A stretch of 64,000 nt of DNA from positions 124,001-188,000 of the forward strand of contig NZ_JAMPKY010000012.1 of the NCBI RefSeq assembly GCF_039962255.1, written 5' to 3'. Both the position numbers and the translations under genes were made by a program. Positions within the stretch are counted from its first letter, which is position 1, and every line of letters begins with the position of its first letter. The notes beneath the pieces are model-generated. The model ran no database searches, was not told the DNA's origin, and was given only the letters and a program-made list of their open reading frames with translations. Shown piece by piece: positions 45,362-54,757 of the stretch. This DNA comes from Leptolyngbya subtilissima AS-A7. GTDB taxonomy: Bacteria > Cyanobacteriota > Cyanobacteriia > Phormidesmidales > Phormidesmidaceae.

Positions 45362-46321
45362 TTAAGGAATTGGAGTAGTTTCGAGTAGGTCAGCCACCAG
45401 CCGCTGAGGCCGATGGTGGCCGGCCGGGATCAGACGATGGGCTAACACATGGGGGGCCAGTTGCTTAGCATCGTCAGGGATAGCATAGCTGCGCCCTTCT
45501 AGGTAAGCCAGAGCCTGAATCGCTTTGTAAAACGCCACCGAGCCCCGTGGGCTGACACCGAGGGTGATATCGCTGTGGGTGCGGGTGGCCCGTACGAGGT
45601 CGAGGATGTAGTGCTGCAACGACTCCTCAACCGTGACCCGGGCACATTCTGCCCGCAGAGCCATAACCTCATCTAGGGTGATGCAAGGTTGGATGTCGTG
45701 GGGAGAGACCCCACCCCCAAGGCGCTGGAGCATGCTCAGTTCTTCACCCTCGGTAGGGTAGCCGAGGCTAAAGGAAAGCGCAAACCGGTCCATCTGGGCT
45801 TCGGGAAGCGGGAATGTACCCTGGTATTCCACCGGATTTTGGGTTGCAATCACAAAAAACGGGGCGGGCACTGGACGGGACAAGCCGTCTAGGGTCACCT
45901 GGTGCTCTTCCATCACCTCTAGTAGCGCCGACTGGGTGCGCGGGGTGGCTCGGTTGATTTCGTCAGCTAGCAGAATGTTGGCAAACACTGGCCCCGGCAG
46001 GAACTGAAACTCGCCGCTGTTGGGATTCCAGATGTTGGTGCCGGTCACGTCAGTGGGCAAAAGGTCGGGAGTGCACTGAATGCGCTGAAATCGACCATCA
46101 ATACAACGAGCCAGCGATTTAGCCAGCAGAGTCTTGCCAACCCCCGGCACATCCTCCAGCAGAGCATGCCCCCCTGAGAACAGCGCCACTAGCACTAGCC
46201 GAATGGAGTTTGATTTGCCAACGATGGTTTTGTCTAAATTTTGGACTAGCGTTTCAATCCGCTCGCGCATGCTGGTGACCCCTGCTATACCAAATCCGGC
46301 TGGCAACTGCGGTTTATCCAT
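45362..46321 (-). CDS. MoxR-family AAA+ ATPase
   Basis: MoxR ATPases act as chaperones that insert metal cofactors or activate partner proteins, often with VWA-domain proteins. The ~319-residue protein has Walker A DVPGVGKTLLAKSLA, Walker B ILLADEINRA, sensor 1 IATQNP and the C-terminal MoxR lid (GVSPRGSVAFYKAIQALAYLEGR). ATG 46321 is preceded by AAGGG seven bases away; ATG 46345 adds eight residues. No VWA gene is adjacent in this window. Confidence 0.92.
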   Translation of the reverse strand: MDKPQLPAGFGIAGVTSMRERIETLVQNLDKTIVGKSNSIRLVLVALFSGGHALLEDVPGVGKTLLAKSLARCIDGRFQRIQCTPDLLPTDVTGTNIWNPNSGEFQFLPGPVFANILLADEINRATPRTQSALLEVMEEHQVTLDGLSRPVPAPFFVIATQNPVEYQGTFPLPEAQMDRFALSFSLGYPTEGEELSMLQRLGGGVSPHDIQPCITLDEVMALRAECARVTVEESLQHYILDLVRATRTHSDITLGVSPRGSVAFYKAIQALAYLEGRSYAIPDDAKQLAPHVLAHRLIPAGHHRPQRLVADLLETTPIP

Positions 46322-46364
46322 AGAAAAACCCTTGCCCCTAGACATGGCTTAATTGTGTTTAGGC

Positions 46365-47438
46365 CTATGATGCCCCGATCGCCCCCGAACTGCCTAGCGG
46401 CTGTCGCGCCAGTTCGCCTAGCGCCTGTTGGCAGTCATGCTGGATTTGGGTCTTGAGATCATCAAGGCTGCCAAATTTTTGCTCGGGCCGCAGAAAACTA
46501 TGTAGATATACCTCCAAGGTTTTGTCGTAGAGGTTGCCCTCCCAATTGAGCAGGTGTATTTCAACGGTGAGTGCAGCGCCTTTTACCGTAGGGCGGGTGC
46601 CCAGGTTCATCACCGCCGGTACGAGGGGATAAGGGGTCTGAGTTGCTCCATGCACCCACACGCTGTAGACCCCCGTTTGAGGCAAAAACTTCTCGGCGGG
46701 CAGGTGCAGATTTGCGGTAGGAAACCCAATAGTCCGCCCCAGCTGCTGCCCCTTTACCACCCGACCAACCAAACTGTAGGGCCGCCCCAGCAGCGCCTTG
46801 ACCGTATCAAGATCGGTTTTTTCTAAAGCCTGGCGAATGCGAGAGCTGCTAATGCGATCGGCACCCAAATCGACAACGGGAGCAATGTGCACCTGAACCC
46901 CATAGCGGGCAGCTAAAGCCTTCAGGTCGTCTACAGTGCCCTGACGTTTCTTACCGAAGCAAAAGTCTTTGCCCACGCTGATGTGCTGCACCCGCAAATG
47001 CTTAACTAGCAGCGTTCCCACAAAGTCTTCGGGCGACAGGTTAGCTAAGGATTGATCAAAGGGCAAGAGCACCAGTTGACCAATGCCCAATCGGCTGATC
47101 TGAGCAGCTTTTTCAGGTAAAGGCGTCAGCAACGAACGAGCCTGCCCCGAAAAGAACTCCTGCGGATGCGGGAAAAACGTCATCACGGTAGGAATAGGGG
47201 TAGCTGCCGGCTGAGAGGTTGGGGTTGGAAAGCTACTCTGAGCCCTCTGGCGCTGACTCAACCCTCGCAGCGGCACTTGAGTCAGCTGCGGGTTGACATG
47301 AGGCTCGCCCTGTCCCTGGGCCCCTAAGGGCACCACTGAGCGAATGACGGCCTGATGCCCCAAATGGACACCATCAAAGTTCCCCAGGGCGATCGCCGTT
47401 GGAGTAATAGCTGTTGTAAGCGAAGACGTGATCCACAC
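46365..47438 (-). CDS. ribF: Bifunctional riboflavin kinase / FAD synthetase
   Basis: RibF converts riboflavin to FMN and FAD. The 357-residue protein has the FAD synthetase domain with ALGNFDGVHLGHQAVI and the TFFPHPQEFF strand, then FCFGKKRQG and ISSSRIRQAL. The kinase domain has GRVVKGQQLGRTIGFPTANL and the MNLGTRPTV and VEIHLLNWEGNLYDKTLEV motifs. Between the first two motifs lies an extra, low-complexity insertion of about 35 residues (40-75, Gln/Pro/Ser/Thr-rich) not usual in the family. Confidence 0.94.
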   Translation of the reverse strand: MWITSSLTTAITPTAIALGNFDGVHLGHQAVIRSVVPLGAQGQGEPHVNPQLTQVPLRGLSQRQRAQSSFPTPTSQPAATPIPTVMTFFPHPQEFFSGQARSLLTPLPEKAAQISRLGIGQLVLLPFDQSLANLSPEDFVGTLLVKHLRVQHISVGKDFCFGKKRQGTVDDLKALAARYGVQVHIAPVVDLGADRISSSRIRQALEKTDLDTVKALLGRPYSLVGRVVKGQQLGRTIGFPTANLHLPAEKFLPQTGVYSVWVHGATQTPYPLVPAVMNLGTRPTVKGAALTVEIHLLNWEGNLYDKTLEVYLHSFLRPEQKFGSLDDLKTQIQHDCQQALGELARQPLGSSGAIGAS

Positions 47439-47488
47439 GCTTTACATTTTTACACAGTCTGTTGGGCTCAACCGAGTTGAGAAGCAAT

Positions 47489-48436
47489 TCAGCTCGGATC
47501 AGGTTCGAGGTGCATCGCTTCCAGGGCTGAGGGGTAATTCCCTAGGGCCTTCGTGCCAATGGCTTTCGACGGCAGAGTAGCGCGGGCGGCAGTCAGATCA
47601 AGCACCATGCCTTCTTTGGCCACCACAGCGCCAGGGAAGGCGGCCTTGGTTTTAGCGGCTATTTGATCCATAAAGTCGTCGTCGTGGGCGGGGTCGTGGT
47701 GGAAGATGACTAAGGTCTTGACCCCAGCCGCCTTGGCGACCTTCACGGCCTCCTGCCAAGTGGAGTGACCCCAACTTACTTTGCTCGATTTGGGATCGTT
47801 GTACTCGTCGTCGGTATAGGTAGCGTCGTAGATCATGACGTCGGCATTGCGAGCCAGCCACACAGCGTTGTCATCCAGACGATCTGGATAGTGCTCGGTA
47901 TCGGTGATGTAGGCTGCCACCTGATTCTGCCAGGTCACTCGGTAGCCCACCGCTTCGCCGGGGTGATTGAGCAGGGCGTTTTCGATGGTGATGTCGCCCA
48001 TATGCAGGGTTTCACCCACTTCGATGTCGCAAAATTTGAGATCGGCCCCCATCACCTGGAGCGGCACCGGAAAGTTGGGGTGCAGCATCTGGTCGTTGAG
48101 GCGCTGCTCAATAGTGGAGCCGTTGGGAGCGATCGCACCGTAGATATTAAACCGGTTGCCCCGCACAAAGGCCGGGACAAAGAAGGGAAAGCCTTGGATA
48201 TGGTCCCAGTGGGAGTGGGTAAAGAACATGTTGGCCTCAACGGGCATTTCAGCCAGCAATGACAGGCCCAGCTCTCTCAGACCGGTACCCCCGTCAAAGA
48301 TTAGGCGATGTCCCCCGACCAACATCTCGACACAGGAGGTGTTACCGCCGTAGCGCACCGTAGACGGCCCTGGGCAAGCAATGCTCCCACGTACGCCCCA
48401 AAACCGGACTAAAAACTGCTCAGTAAGCTCAGCCAT
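47489..48436 (-). CDS. MBL-fold metallo-hydrolase
   Basis: The ~315-residue protein has a metallo-beta-lactamase fold: FWGVRGSIACPGPSTVRYGGNTSCVE, the metal-binding THSHWDHIQGFPFF, a histidine in LNHPGEAVGYRV, DTEHYPD, and a final HHDPAHDDDF. The GVRGSIPxPG opening is characteristic of a subgroup annotated as MBL hydrolases, some acting on cyclic nucleotides; the substrate here is unknown. The ATG at 48436 has AGAG just upstream; an in-frame ATG at 48460 adds eight residues. Confidence 0.9.
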   Translation of the reverse strand: MAELTEQFLVRFWGVRGSIACPGPSTVRYGGNTSCVEMLVGGHRLIFDGGTGLRELGLSLLAEMPVEANMFFTHSHWDHIQGFPFFVPAFVRGNRFNIYGAIAPNGSTIEQRLNDQMLHPNFPVPLQVMGADLKFCDIEVGETLHMGDITIENALLNHPGEAVGYRVTWQNQVAAYITDTEHYPDRLDDNAVWLARNADVMIYDATYTDDEYNDPKSSKVSWGHSTWQEAVKVAKAAGVKTLVIFHHDPAHDDDFMDQIAAKTKAAFPGAVVAKEGMVLDLTAARATLPSKAIGTKALGNYPSALEAMHLEPDPS

Positions 48437-48652
48437 GAATCTCTCGGGATGGGAAAGCATGGAACATTAGGCTAGAAATACAAGTACGCCTTGGGGTAGA
48501 GCACAACCATGATATTTCTTCAATAGTAATGAACTCTAATCAAAATGATCAGTGTGGAGCACCCACCCTACCTAGAAGGCGTCAGAGCTTGACTCGATGC
48601 CTTGGCCTTAGTCTGCCCCGAAGCGCCGTGAGATTTCGTTGTGAACTATATT

Positions 48653-49489
48653 TTACTCTACTTGCTCTGGCAGCAGAGGCCGCTCACCCTGGGCTAAATC
48701 TAACAGATCGCCTACGGCAGTCAGGTTATATTGCAGCGGCGTAACCGAGATATAGCGATCGCGAATCGCTTGCACATCGGTCGGAATACCCGTCATGGCC
48801 TGAGTCAATTCGGGAGGCCAGCCTTGGTTAGGTAAGGGATCCTCGATGTCTTCGACGGCTTCCCCCGCTAGCCAGTAGTAGGTTTTGCCCCGAGGATCGA
48901 GGCGTTTTTCAAACTGGTCGAAATAGCGGCGAATGCCCTGGCGAGTAATCTTGGCCCCTTTGATCTCCGCTGCCGTCACCGCCGGCACGTTGACGTTGAG
49001 CAGCATGGGGCGCTCTAGGGGGAAACGATCGCGATCGCTCAGCAGATCGCGAATAAAGTCGGCAGCGGGGACGAAGCTGCCCTGGGTAAAGCTGGTCAGA
49101 CTGACTGCGATCGCCGGAATGCCTTCCATTACTCCTTCCATCGCCGCCGACACTGTGCCGGAATAGACCACGTCGGTGCCCAGGTTAGCGCCGTGGTTAA
49201 TGCCCGAGACCACGACCTCTGGAGGCGTTGCCATCAGTGCCCCCAAGGCCAGCTTGACGCAGTCAGCGGGGGTGCCAGAGCAACTCCAAGCTTCAATGTC
49301 ATCCTTGAATACCGACTCGATCATCTCGGCGCGAATTGGCTTGTGCATCGTGAGCCCATGGCCGGTAGCGGAACGCTCGCGATCGGGGCACACCACGGTA
49401 ACCCGGTGACCCGCCGCCGCTAGGGTAGAGGCTAAGGTGCGCATCCCTAGGGCAAAAATACCGTCGTCGTTGCTGATGAGAATGTTCAT
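48653..49489 (-). CDS. surE: 5'/3'-nucleotidase SurE
   Basis: SurE dephosphorylates nucleoside monophosphates and is linked to stationary-phase survival. The 278-residue protein begins [16 protein letters not shown] with the metal-binding Asp8 and Asp9, then [26 protein letters not shown] and [27 protein letters not shown] split normally. The C-terminal [15 protein letters not shown] ending is also typical. The gene is divergent from pheS. Confidence 0.95.
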   Translation of the reverse strand: MNILISNDDGIFALGMRTLASTLAAAGHRVTVVCPDRERSATGHGLTMHKPIRAEMIESVFKDDIEAWSCSGTPADCVKLALGALMATPPEVVVSGINHGANLGTDVVYSGTVSAAMEGVMEGIPAIAVSLTSFTQGSFVPAADFIRDLLSDRDRFPLERPMLLNVNVPAVTAAEIKGAKITRQGIRRYFDQFEKRLDPRGKTYYWLAGEAVEDIEDPLPNQGWPPELTQAMTGIPTDVQAIRDRYISVTPLQYNLTAVGDLLDLAQGERPLLPEQVE

Positions 49490-49607
49490 GACTGTTCCCC
49501 CGCCACACTAAAATAATCAAAGCCCAAAGCTAGCCTAGAGCGCCAAGGTATTGCCCAGAGCTGGTCGGGCTAGCCTCCCTATATTGTTGTTGCACCATAC
49601 ACGCAGA

Positions 49608-50609
49608 ATGACCGCCGCACCCACCTCGCTCGAAACCGACCTAATGGCCATGAAGGAGGCGGCTAGGAGCGCGATCGCCGCCGCCGCCACCCTAGATGAA
49701 CTAGAGCAGCTGCGCATTGGCTACCTGGGCAAAAAGGGCCAACTCTCTAAAGTGCTGGGGGGCATGGGCAAACTCTCCGCCGAAGAGCGTCCCCGCATTG
49801 GTGCGTTGGCCAACGAAGTCAAAGAACTCATTCAAACCCAGCTCGATCAGGGCAAAAGTGCCTTAGAAGCCGCTCGCATTGAGGCTCAGCTGGCCACCGA
49901 AACCTTAGATGTCACTATGCCTGGCATCTTTCAGCCCCAGGGCCGCATTCACCCCATCAACAGCATCATCGATCGCATCGTCGATATTTTTGTGGGTTTG
50001 GGCTATACCGTCGCCGATGGCCCCGAAATTGAGACTGACTACTATAACTTTGAAGCCCTTAACTTTCTGCCTGACCACCCGGCCCGCGATATGCAGGACA
50101 CGCTGTACCTGCCCAACGGCCATCTGATGCGCACCCACACATCCAACACCCAAATTCGCTACATGCAGGCCAATGAGCCGCCCCTGCGGGCCGTTGCCAT
50201 TGGGCGCTGCTATCGCCGCGACACGGTAGATGCCACCCACGCCGCCGTGTTTCACCAGATCGAGTTCTTTGCAGTGGATACAGACATTACCTTCACTGAC
50301 CTGCGAGGCACCATCAAGGTGTTTCTAGAGGCGCTCTACGGCGAGATTCCCGTACGGTTTCGGCCCAGCTTTTTCCCGTTCACTGAGCCCTCTGCCGAGG
50401 TAGATGTAGAGTGGCAGGGCAAGTGGCTAGAGGTGCTAGGCTGCGGCATGATTGATCCCAACGTGCTGAAATCCGTCGGTTATGACCCTGAGGTTTACAG
50501 CGGCTTCGCGGCAGGGCTAGGGGTAGAGCGCCTAGCCATGGTTCAGCACCAAATCGACGACATTCGCCGCCTCTACACCAGCGACCTGCGGTTTTTGCGA
50601 CAGTTCTAA
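49608..50609 (+). CDS. pheS: Phenylalanyl-tRNA synthetase alpha subunit
   Basis: The 333-residue catalytic subunit has the N-terminal coiled coil with [14 protein letters not shown], the class II motifs [37 protein letters not shown] and motif 2 [19 protein letters not shown], and the C-terminal [13 protein letters not shown]. The ATG at 49608 is used; an in-frame TTG at 49551 would add 19 residues. pheT is not adjacent, as in many cyanobacteria. Confidence 0.96.
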   Translation: MTAAPTSLETDLMAMKEAARSAIAAAATLDELEQLRIGYLGKKGQLSKVLGGMGKLSAEERPRIGALANEVKELIQTQLDQGKSALEAARIEAQLATETLDVTMPGIFQPQGRIHPINSIIDRIVDIFVGLGYTVADGPEIETDYYNFEALNFLPDHPARDMQDTLYLPNGHLMRTHTSNTQIRYMQANEPPLRAVAIGRCYRRDTVDATHAAVFHQIEFFAVDTDITFTDLRGTIKVFLEALYGEIPVRFRPSFFPFTEPSAEVDVEWQGKWLEVLGCGMIDPNVLKSVGYDPEVYSGFAAGLGVERLAMVQHQIDDIRRLYTSDLRFLRQF

Positions 50610-50615
50610 ATACCT

Positions 50616-50653
50616 GCTAACCCTGGCCTGTTTAGGGGCAAGCTAGGGTTAGC
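50616..50653 (+). terminator. Hairpin after pheS
   Basis: GCTAACCCT (50616-50624) and AGGGTTAGC (50645-50653) are perfect 9-bp arms, loop 20 bases. There is no clear T run, so termination strength is uncertain. Confidence 0.5.
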
Positions 50654-50828
50654 CGAACCAAGCTCTTAAGGGCTGATATGCCCCAGCTCAAAGATCCGAT
50701 TGCTTAGCGGTTCACCTATTCCAACGCGGCAAGTCGCCGAGCTAAATCTTAGCGTTGCTGTTGCAGCTTCATTGGACCTTTCTAGCTATCGTTTCGCAGA
50801 AAGTTCTCTCTAAACAGAACTCTGCCAG

Positions 50829-50860
50829 GCCTCTGTATACAATGGACTGTATACAGAGGC
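50829..50860. promoter_or_regulatory. Perfect 13-bp inverted repeat, candidate operator
   Basis: GCCTCTGTATACA (50829-50841) and TGTATACAGAGGC (50848-50860) are exact reverse complements around ATGGAC. Each arm contains the 8-bp palindrome TGTATACA, the two centres 14 bp apart. It lies 83 bp before the M20 amidohydrolase start. No T run follows, so an operator or RNA hairpin is more likely than a terminator. Confidence 0.6.
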
Positions 50861-50942
50861 GTCGCGGTTATATGATGGTCTGTAACGTTTTCTGGAGTCA
50901 AACGTTTCATCTCTTCACTGAACTCCTTTTGACTGAATACCT

Positions 50943-52181
50943 ATGACTCGTTTACAAACCCTTAGCATCAACGGCAAACGACTCAATCAAAGCATTGACG
51001 ATCTAGCCCAAATTGGGCAGCTCAGCAACGGCGGCATTTGTCGGCTGGCCTTTAGCTCAGAAGATATTCAAGGCCGCGAGCTGGTACGACGATGGATGGT
51101 AGAAGCAGGTTTAAGTACCTGTATTGACACCGCTGGTAACCTGATTGGTCGCCGCAATGGTCGCACCAACGCCCCAGCGATCGCCACTGGCTCCCATATC
51201 GACACAGTGCCCTGTGGCGGCAAATTTGACGGCAACCTGGGTGTACTAGCGGGTATTGAAGTAGCCCGCGCCCTTCAAGAAAACAACATCACCCTCGATC
51301 ACCCCTTTGAGGTGATTGTGTTTGCCGACGAAGAAGACACTATGGTTGGCGGGCGTGCCATGGCCGGCACCGCCTCGCTCGAGGCTGCCGACTACCACCG
51401 CAAAGATGGTCGCCCCATTGATGAGTGCGTCAACGCCGCCGGAGGAAATTGGGATCAGCTTTCTCTCTCTCAGCGCACTCGTGATGATATCTGTGCCTTT
51501 GTCGAACTTCATGTTGAGCAGGGAGGAGTGTTAGAAACAGCTCACAAACAAATTGGCGTGGTGCAGGGCATAGTGGGTATGCAGCGCTACCAAATCCACA
51601 TCACTGGGCGGCCCAACCACGCTGGTACCACCCCCATGGATCAGCGTCAGGATGCTCTAGTAGCAGCAGCTCAGGTAGTTCTGGTAGTAAACCGTTTGGG
51701 CAAGCGCCCTCCCGCCCAGCAGGTGGCCACGGTGGGTGCTCTGCAAGTGTGGCCCAACGCTGACAACATTGTGCCGGGGCAAGTACAGTGCAGTATCGAC
51801 GTGCGCGACCTGAATCAGTACGTCATCAACGATCTGATTGACGATCTGAAAGAAGAATTGCGGTTGATTGCTCAAAACACTGGCACTCAAATCGAGATTG
51901 TGCCCCAGCTCAATGTAGCCCCCAGTCCAGCGGCTGACCATATTCAAGCCGTTATTGCTAAGGCGAGCAGCAACTTGGGGTTGAGCCACATGCCGCTGCC
52001 TAGCCGGGCTGGACACGATGCCCTTGAAATGGGTCGCTTTACCGACATGGGCATGATTTTTGTGCCAAGTGCAGGCGGATTCAGCCACTCTGAGGTGGAG
52101 TACACCGCCCCCGAAGAGTGCATCAACGGAGCCAACGTGCTACTAGAAACGGTGCTGCGGTTGGATCGCCACTATCGCTAA
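50943..52181 (+). CDS. M20-family Zn-dependent amidohydrolase (allantoate / N-carbamoyl-amino acid type)
   Basis: The 412-residue protein belongs to the HyuC/AllC-type M20 peptidases, which hydrolyse N-carbamoyl-L-amino acids, allantoate or ureidoglycolate. Visible motifs are ATGSHIDTVPCGGKFDGNLGV (first metal site, His and Asp), FADEEDTMVGGRAMAG (catalytic Glu pair), ELHVEQGGVLE (bridging region), RPNHAGTTPMDQRQDA and the C-terminal SAGGFSHSEVEYT. Substrate cannot be chosen between these. No allantoinase or hydantoinase gene is adjacent. A strong inverted repeat lies upstream and may regulate it. Confidence 0.9.
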   Translation: MTRLQTLSINGKRLNQSIDDLAQIGQLSNGGICRLAFSSEDIQGRELVRRWMVEAGLSTCIDTAGNLIGRRNGRTNAPAIATGSHIDTVPCGGKFDGNLGVLAGIEVARALQENNITLDHPFEVIVFADEEDTMVGGRAMAGTASLEAADYHRKDGRPIDECVNAAGGNWDQLSLSQRTRDDICAFVELHVEQGGVLETAHKQIGVVQGIVGMQRYQIHITGRPNHAGTTPMDQRQDALVAAAQVVLVVNRLGKRPPAQQVATVGALQVWPNADNIVPGQVQCSIDVRDLNQYVINDLIDDLKEELRLIAQNTGTQIEIVPQLNVAPSPAADHIQAVIAKASSNLGLSHMPLPSRAGHDALEMGRFTDMGMIFVPSAGGFSHSEVEYTAPEECINGANVLLETVLRLDRHYR

Positions 52182-52250
52182 GTCCTAAGAGACGCTGGTG
52201 AAGCTAACCTTTAAGACTAGAGGTCTGTCTAATCCGCAAAAGTTATTGGT

Positions 52251-52277
52251 GCCTGTCCTTTTAATTTCAGGCTTTTT
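52251..52277 (+). terminator. Weak terminator after the amidohydrolase gene
   Basis: GCCTG (52251-52255) and CAGGC (52268-52272), loop 12, followed directly by TTTTT. Only a 5-bp stem. Confidence 0.35.
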
Positions 52278-52404
52278 GATTGGACTGCGATCGCTCATCA
52301 TAACCCCGCTCCCTATGGCCCAGAGGCGCACCCTCTCCCAGGAAACACCAAGGTGTTGACGCTATAGTTGAGGTAGTTCTTCTACACAAACTGCAATAAT
52401 TCCT

Positions 52405-53070
52405 ATGGTTTTCTTTGGTTTAGGCAAAGGCAAAAAGTCAGAGATGCCCGCTCCTAACGAGGCGCTGCCAGGTCGAGCTACAGCTATGCCCGTACCCGAA
52501 AAGCACTATGTCAACGGCAACCGCCTGACTCCTCCTTTTCCGGCTGGCATGGAGCTAGCTCTCTTTGGCATGGGTTGCTTTTGGGGTGCCGAGCGCAAGT
52601 TTTGGCAGCTAGAGGGGGTCTACTCTACCTCAGTTGGCTATGCCGCTGGCTACACCCCCAACCCCACCTATCAGGAGGTGTGCTCTGGGTTAACTGGCCA
52701 CAACGAGGTGGTGCAGGTTGTATTTGACCCAAAGGTAGTCAGCTATGAGCAAGTTCTTAAAACCTTTTGGGAAAGTCACAACCCCACCCAGGGCATGCGC
52801 CAGGGTAACGACGCAGGCACTCAGTACCGCTCAGGCATCTATGTGTACTCCGAGGCCCAGCGCCAGCTAGCGGAAGCTTCTAAACAGGCGTATCAGGTCG
52901 CGCTCGAGGCTGCTGGCTATGGCCCCATTACTACTGAGATTTTGGAAGCTCCAGAGTATTACTACGCCGAGGACTACCACCAGCAGTATCTGGCTAAAAA
53001 TCCGGGTGGCTATTGTGGCTTGGGAGGCACCAGTGTAGCTTGCCCAGTGGGCGTAGCAGTAGAGCACTAG
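52405..53070 (+). CDS. msrA: Peptide-methionine (S)-S-oxide reductase
   Basis: MsrA repairs S-sulfoxidised methionine. The 221-residue protein has the catalytic [32 protein letters not shown], and [11 protein letters not shown] segments. The C-terminal [16 protein letters not shown] carries two possible resolving cysteines. The first ~50 residues are an extension absent from minimal MsrA. A good terminator follows at 53108-53163. Confidence 0.95.
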   Translation: MVFFGLGKGKKSEMPAPNEALPGRATAMPVPEKHYVNGNRLTPPFPAGMELALFGMGCFWGAERKFWQLEGVYSTSVGYAAGYTPNPTYQEVCSGLTGHNEVVQVVFDPKVVSYEQVLKTFWESHNPTQGMRQGNDAGTQYRSGIYVYSEAQRQLAEASKQAYQVALEAAGYGPITTEILEAPEYYYAEDYHQQYLAKNPGGYCGLGGTSVACPVGVAVEH

Positions 53071-53682
53071 CACTATATCAAGCAGCTCATTCTTGAACTG
53101 AATTACCCCTGGTCATGTATGGCTGAGAAAACATGCTAATGCCTACATGATCAGGATTTTTTTCGGGCAAACTATATCTAGGCAATCCCTAGTTTTAATA
53201 TTAGAGTTTAGGGGTTTGGTTTGAGCATCATAGCAATACCTAAACTTTCTCGAAAAATTACTAAGGCCATACTTAACTAAAACCTTATGTGAATTACTAT
53301 CAACTATTTAGAATTTACTACTGCTAAAAACTCGTTTCCATAACAAAAGACCCTCGATTCTGACAATTAGACTCAAGGAAATAGACGCAAGGCAAGACAG
53401 CCCTAAAAATGCTATGCGAAAGCGAAGCATTGCTTAGAAAAGCGATACTAGATTCTTTCAAATACGCTTCTACTCAAGCAAACAGAGTTTTTTATTTTCC
53501 TCCCTCTACTGTAAATACCTTCAGAAGTATTGATTTCATTCCTTCGTGCAGCGAATTCAAGCTTTGGCTTTCACCATCGGCCTCGATGAAGCCTTGGTAA
53601 ATTTCCTAATATGGACCTCGGCATTTCATGCATAAGCCTGTATTTTTAATGTGAGCTTCAGTCGTTAATTCTCCTGTTAGGT
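53071..53682. other. AT-rich spacer between msrA and the glycosyltransferases
   Basis: About 610 bp. Apart from the terminator at 53108-53163 I see no reliable gene. An open frame at 53409-53600 (63 codons, MLCESEALLRKAI...) lacks an SD and any family match. Confidence 0.45.
53108..53163 (+). terminator. Terminator of msrA
   Basis: CCTGGTCATGTA (53108-53119) pairs with TACATGATCAGG (53144-53155) with one G-T wobble, and is followed by A and seven T (53157-53163). Confidence 0.75.
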
Positions 53683-54702
53683 ATGCATCAAATTGGCGTT
53701 GTGACGATTGGCCGCAATGAAGGTGAGCGCCTAGTTCGCTGTCTCAGGTCTCTACAGGACAACGTGCCGTCGGGCAGTCCCATTGTCTATGTAGACTCAG
53801 GCTCTACCGATGGCAGCGTTGCTAAAGCCCGCGAAATGGGTATTCATGTTGTCGAGCTCGATATGTCTGTGCCGTTCACCATGGCACGGGGGCGCAACAC
53901 AGGTTTTCAATACTTAGTCGAGCACTTTTCCCAGCTTACCTACGTACAGTTTATCGACGGCGATTGCGAGCTCCTGCCCAACTGGATAGAGGCAGCTGTG
54001 GGGGCCCTAGAGAGCAACACTACCCTCGCCATTGTCTGTGGGCGACGACGCGAGCGCTTTCCTGACGCCTCTCCCTACAACCGCTTGGCTGACATAGAGT
54101 GGAACACACCCGTGGGTGAGACCCGAGCCTGTGGCGGCGACATGCTGGCTCGCGTAGAGGCCATTAAAGCGGTGGGCGGCTACAACCCTACAATGATCTG
54201 CGGGGAAGAGCCGGAGATGTGTATTCGTCTCAGGCGGAAAGGCTGGAGAATAGAGCGTATTGACGCCGATATGACCCTACACGATGCAGCTATGACTCGT
54301 TTTGGTCAGTGGTGGAAGCGATCGATTCGTGGGGGCTGGGCCGTTGCAGAAGGAAAAGCCATGTACGGTCAACCACCTGAGTCATACATGGTCAAGGAAG
54401 ACAAAAGCGGCTGGCTGTGGGGGGCAACAGTTCCGGCTCTGGCCGTTGGCCTAGCCTGGCCTACGCACGGGCTAAGTCTCTTGCTGCTGCTAGGCTACCC
54501 GGTCTTGGGATGGAAGATTTACAAATATCGCCACAGTCAAGGCGACGAGGCTAGAAACGCTCGGTTGTATGCATTTTTTTGTACGGTCTCAAAACTCCCT
54601 CAGGTGCTTGGGCAAAGCCGATATTGGCTCAACCGCTGGCGCAAAAAGCCGGCTACGCTGATTGAGTATAAGCCTGTTCCAATGACAGGCTCAGGGTCTT
54701 AA
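53683..54702 (+). CDS. Family 2 glycosyltransferase
   Basis: The 339-residue protein has a GT-A fold: VVTIGRNEGERLVRCLRSL, the nucleotide-binding YVDSGSTDGS, the metal-binding QFIDGDCELLPNW (DxD-type GDC region), CGGDMLARVEAIKAVGGY and GEEPEMCIRLRRKGW. A hydrophobic segment near residues 245-285 suggests membrane association. Donor and acceptor sugars are unknown. The GT4 gene starts 55 bp later, so both probably act in one surface-glycan pathway. Confidence 0.9.
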   Translation: MHQIGVVTIGRNEGERLVRCLRSLQDNVPSGSPIVYVDSGSTDGSVAKAREMGIHVVELDMSVPFTMARGRNTGFQYLVEHFSQLTYVQFIDGDCELLPNWIEAAVGALESNTTLAIVCGRRRERFPDASPYNRLADIEWNTPVGETRACGGDMLARVEAIKAVGGYNPTMICGEEPEMCIRLRRKGWRIERIDADMTLHDAAMTRFGQWWKRSIRGGWAVAEGKAMYGQPPESYMVKEDKSGWLWGATVPALAVGLAWPTHGLSLLLLLGYPVLGWKIYKYRHSQGDEARNARLYAFFCTVSKLPQVLGQSRYWLNRWRKKPATLIEYKPVPMTGSGS

Positions 54703-54757
54703 AAAGAACCCTAAAATCGTTGCTTCCCTAATTTTTCTTTTATTTTTATCATTAGTA

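Larger units (their letters stand above)
50610..50942. other. Spacer between pheS and the M20 amidohydrolase gene
   Basis: 333 bp with no supported gene. It holds two inverted repeats, at 50616-50653 (probable pheS transcript end) and 50829-50860 (candidate regulatory site); both are listed separately. The open frame at 50755-50946 runs through the second repeat and resembles nothing. Confidence 0.5.

Noticed and set aside
50829-50860. NtcA-binding site
   Set aside because: The GTA-N8-TAC spacing is not present in the inverted repeat, so nitrogen control by NtcA at this site is not supported.
50755-50946. 63-codon frame before the M20 amidohydrolase
   Set aside because: It reads through the perfect inverted repeat, has no SD and no recognisable features.
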